Source: Oceanospirillum sp048270425 (GTDB lineage Bacteria; Pseudomonadota; Gammaproteobacteria; Pseudomonadales; Halomonadaceae). From it: 64,000 bases of DNA. The stretch covers positions 1 to 64,000 of the forward strand of contig JBLWSY010000004.1 in NCBI GenBank assembly GCA_048270425.1. The letters run 5' to 3'. Below the pieces are notes generated by a model, which did not search any database, was not told where the DNA came from, and worked only from the letters and a program-made list of their open reading frames with translations. The position numbers and the translations under genes are program-made. Position 1 is the first letter of the stretch. Each line of letters opens with the position of its first letter. Positions 62,290 through 64,000 of the stretch are shown here, in pieces.

Positions 62290-62994
62290 ATGACAGCTTC
62301 TCATATTGCCAGAAATCTCTCTGAGGTGCGCCAGCAGATCGACACCTGTTGTGCCCAATATCAACGAAATTCTTCGGATGTCACCCTATTGGCGGTGAGC
62401 AAAACCAAGCCTGCGGAGCTGTTGAAAGAAGCTTACAATGCCGGACAACGTGATTTTGGCGAAAACTACCTGCAGGAATCACTCGATAAGCAGCAGGAAC
62501 TGGCTGACCTGGATATTATCTGGCACTTTATCGGCCCGATTCAGTCCAATAAAACCCGTGCTATCGCTGAGAATTTTCAATGGGTGCACAGTGTGGATCG
62601 TTTAAAGGTTGCCCGCCGCCTGAGCGAACAGCGCCCGGCTAAGCTGCCGCCACTGAATATCTGCCTTCAGGTAAATATCAGTGCCGAAGCGAGTAAATCC
62701 GGTGTTGCCGTTGATGAACTGCCGGAACTGGCAAGAGAAGTTGCCGCTCTGCCTAACCTGACCCTGAGAGGGCTGATGGCCATTCCGGCACCGGCCGACA
62801 CTTTAGATGCTCAACGAAAACCTTTAGCGGCACTCCGTCAGGCGATGGAGGCGATCAAAGCCGAACACCCGCAACTGGATACACTGTCCATGGGCATGAG
62901 TGGTGATCTTGAAGCAGCTATCGCCGAAGGCTCCACTATGGTACGTATCGGCACCGCTATTTTTGGCGCGCGGGATTACAGCAACCCAGCCTAA
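62290..62994 (+). CDS. yggS: PLP homeostasis protein YggS (YBL036C family)
   Basis: PLP-binding protein that balances vitamin B6 and amino-acid pools. The 234-aa protein has LLAVSKTKPAE with the PLP lysine, the FGENYLQE and WHFIGPIQSNKT motifs, and the phosphate-site segment LSMGMSGDLEAAIAEGSTMVRIG in two stretches. The ATG at 62290 gives the family start; the frame opens far upstream in pilT. It precedes proC, its usual partner. Confidence 0.94.
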   Translation: MTASHIARNLSEVRQQIDTCCAQYQRNSSDVTLLAVSKTKPAELLKEAYNAGQRDFGENYLQESLDKQQELADLDIIWHFIGPIQSNKTRAIAENFQWVHSVDRLKVARRLSEQRPAKLPPLNICLQVNISAEASKSGVAVDELPELAREVAALPNLTLRGLMAIPAPADTLDAQRKPLAALRQAMEAIKAEHPQLDTLSMGMSGDLEAAIAEGSTMVRIGTAIFGARDYSNPA

Positions 62995-63068
62995 GCCATG
63001 TACATCAAGCCGAAAAAAGCACCTAATTAACGCCATTTAACGCAGATAACAGATTCAGAGGTTTCAAC

Positions 63069-63893
63069 ATGCAAGCAGTCAAACTCGCTTTTCTGGGCGC
63101 AGGCAATATGTCCGGCAGTATCATCGGTGGCCTCATCGCCACTGGCGTTCCTGCGGAAAACATTATCGCAACCCGTCGCTCTGAAGAGCGTTTAGCGGAA
63201 CTGAAATCCCAGTTCGGTATTGTCACCAGCAGCGACAACAATGATGCCGTCGCTAAAAGTGATGTGGTGATTCTGGGGGTAAAACCTCAGATGATGCAGG
63301 AGCTGTGCAATGAGATTCGCGAGCAAGTGCAAAAGAGTAAACCTCTGATCGTATCGGTTGCGGCAGGCCTAAAATCAGAAACACTGGAACGCTGGCTGGG
63401 TGGTGATCTGGCGGTGGTACGCACTATGCCGAATACACCGTCTCTTCTGGGCTGCGGTGCAACGGGTCTTTACGCCAACAGCAAGGTGACGGAGATCCAA
63501 AAGGAGCTGGCAGAAAAACTGATGCAGGCGGTGGGCCTAGCGCTTTGGGTTGACGAAGAAGAGCAGATGGACGCAGTGACGGCAGTTTCCGGTAGTGGCC
63601 CGGCATACTTCTTTCTTGCGATGGAAGCGCTGCAGAAAGCAGGTGAAAGTGTCGGTTTAAGCGCCGAAGTGGCTGAACAATTAGCCATTCAAACCGCACT
63701 GGGCGCAGCTCGTATGGCGTCTGAAAGCGAGCATGATGCCGCGGAACTGCGTCGTCGCGTAACCTCACCGGGCGGCACTACAGAGCAGGCCCTGAATACC
63801 TTTAATGCCGGAGGCCTGACCGAGCTGTATGAGAAAGCCGTAAAAGCTGCTGCCAACCGCGGCAAAGAACTGGCCGAACAGCTGGATAGCTAA
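63069..63893 (+). CDS. proC: Pyrroline-5-carboxylate reductase
   Basis: Last enzyme of proline synthesis, using NAD(P)H. The 274-aa protein has the Rossmann motif FLGAGNMSGSIIGGLI, the VRTMPNTPSLLGCGATGLY segment, and the signature at VSGSGPAYFFLAMEAL and RRRVTSPGGTTEQALNTF. It lies 74 bases after yggS. The last 107 bases of the window hold only a small hairpin at 63919-63936; yggT often follows here but is beyond the edge. Confidence 0.95.
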   Translation: MQAVKLAFLGAGNMSGSIIGGLIATGVPAENIIATRRSEERLAELKSQFGIVTSSDNNDAVAKSDVVILGVKPQMMQELCNEIREQVQKSKPLIVSVAAGLKSETLERWLGGDLAVVRTMPNTPSLLGCGATGLYANSKVTEIQKELAEKLMQAVGLALWVDEEEQMDAVTAVSGSGPAYFFLAMEALQKAGESVGLSAEVAEQLAIQTALGAARMASESEHDAAELRRRVTSPGGTTEQALNTFNAGGLTELYEKAVKAAANRGKELAEQLDS

Positions 63894-64000
63894 AAAACAG
63901 TAGCAGAATAGCTAAAACACCCGCCGAATAGCGGGTAACAAGCATGCCAAAGGTGATTCAGGCGGTTATTTATCAGATTTAAGCTGGAAATAATCGCCAT

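Noticed and set aside
1..64000. tRNA, rRNA, CRISPR arrays, insertion sequences, attachment sites
   Set aside because: No cloverleaf with a T-loop pattern, no regularly spaced repeats and no transposase or integrase gene was seen; xerC is the housekeeping recombinase in its usual context. A covariance or profile search was not possible.

Overview
The window looks like chromosomal DNA of a Gram-negative gammaproteobacterium, most likely a marine member of the Oceanospirillales (Oceanospirillaceae-like). The grounds are a sodium-type PomAB flagellar stator, the xseB-ispA-dxs cluster, hemCDXY, the lptM-lysA-dapF-DUF484-xerC-HAD block, pilT/yggS/proC, cytochrome c4 beside dsbA, a TRAP permease pair and a tandem pair of Pseudomonas PrrF-like small RNAs. 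The genus is inference. I see no tRNA or rRNA gene, CRISPR array, insertion sequence or prophage. Most genes are core housekeeping genes, tightly packed and often bounded by clear hairpin terminators.

Layout: 0-8 kb holds pomAB (minus), xseB-ispA-dxs (isoprenoid precursors), ribA and hemE. 8-13 kb holds an AhpD-like protein, a PagL-like lipid A deacylase, a MetY-type sulfhydrylase, radA and a small beta-barrel protein. 13-18.4 kb is an amino-acid catabolism block: a divergent XRE-type regulator, a near-perfect inverted repeat in the divergent spacer, an AGCS symporter, aspartase and asparaginase. Together these would import an amino acid and turn asparagine into aspartate and then fumarate. 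18.5-21.3 kb is an ABC importer (binding protein, permease, ATPase). 21.6-33 kb holds an alkyltransferase-like protein, serA, a lipoprotein, a methyltransferase, a thioesterase, an OlsF-like ornithine-lipid synthase, fabI, a Cache/HAMP protein with a degenerate GGDEF domain, an LpxL-type acyltransferase and ettA. 33-38.4 kb holds a DUF411 protein, a TRAP permease pair without its binding protein, dsbA, cytochrome c4 and engB.

38.4-49.7 kb contains the HAD-xerC-DUF484-dapF-lysA-lptM-argH run (minus) and the divergent hemC-hemD-hemX-hemY run (plus). Between hemY and a DEAD-box helicase (49.85-50.36 kb) lies a protein-free tandem duplication. Each copy has two Fur-box-like palindromes on a sigma70-type promoter with 17-base spacing, a transcript of about 150 nt and an intrinsic terminator. 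The two transcripts differ at only four positions and carry a core that I recall from Pseudomonas PrrF sRNAs. This is the best-supported non-coding system here.

52-64 kb holds pilU and pilT, normally adjacent. Here they keep strand and order but are separated by about 7.8 kb carrying two giant ankyrin-repeat proteins (1125 and 1211 aa) on the opposite strand. The two are colinear diverged paralogues, A/T-richer than their surroundings, with no signal peptide or recognisable enzymatic domain. This accessory insertion is the best candidate for an undescribed system. yggS and proC follow pilT divergently, as in pseudomonads.
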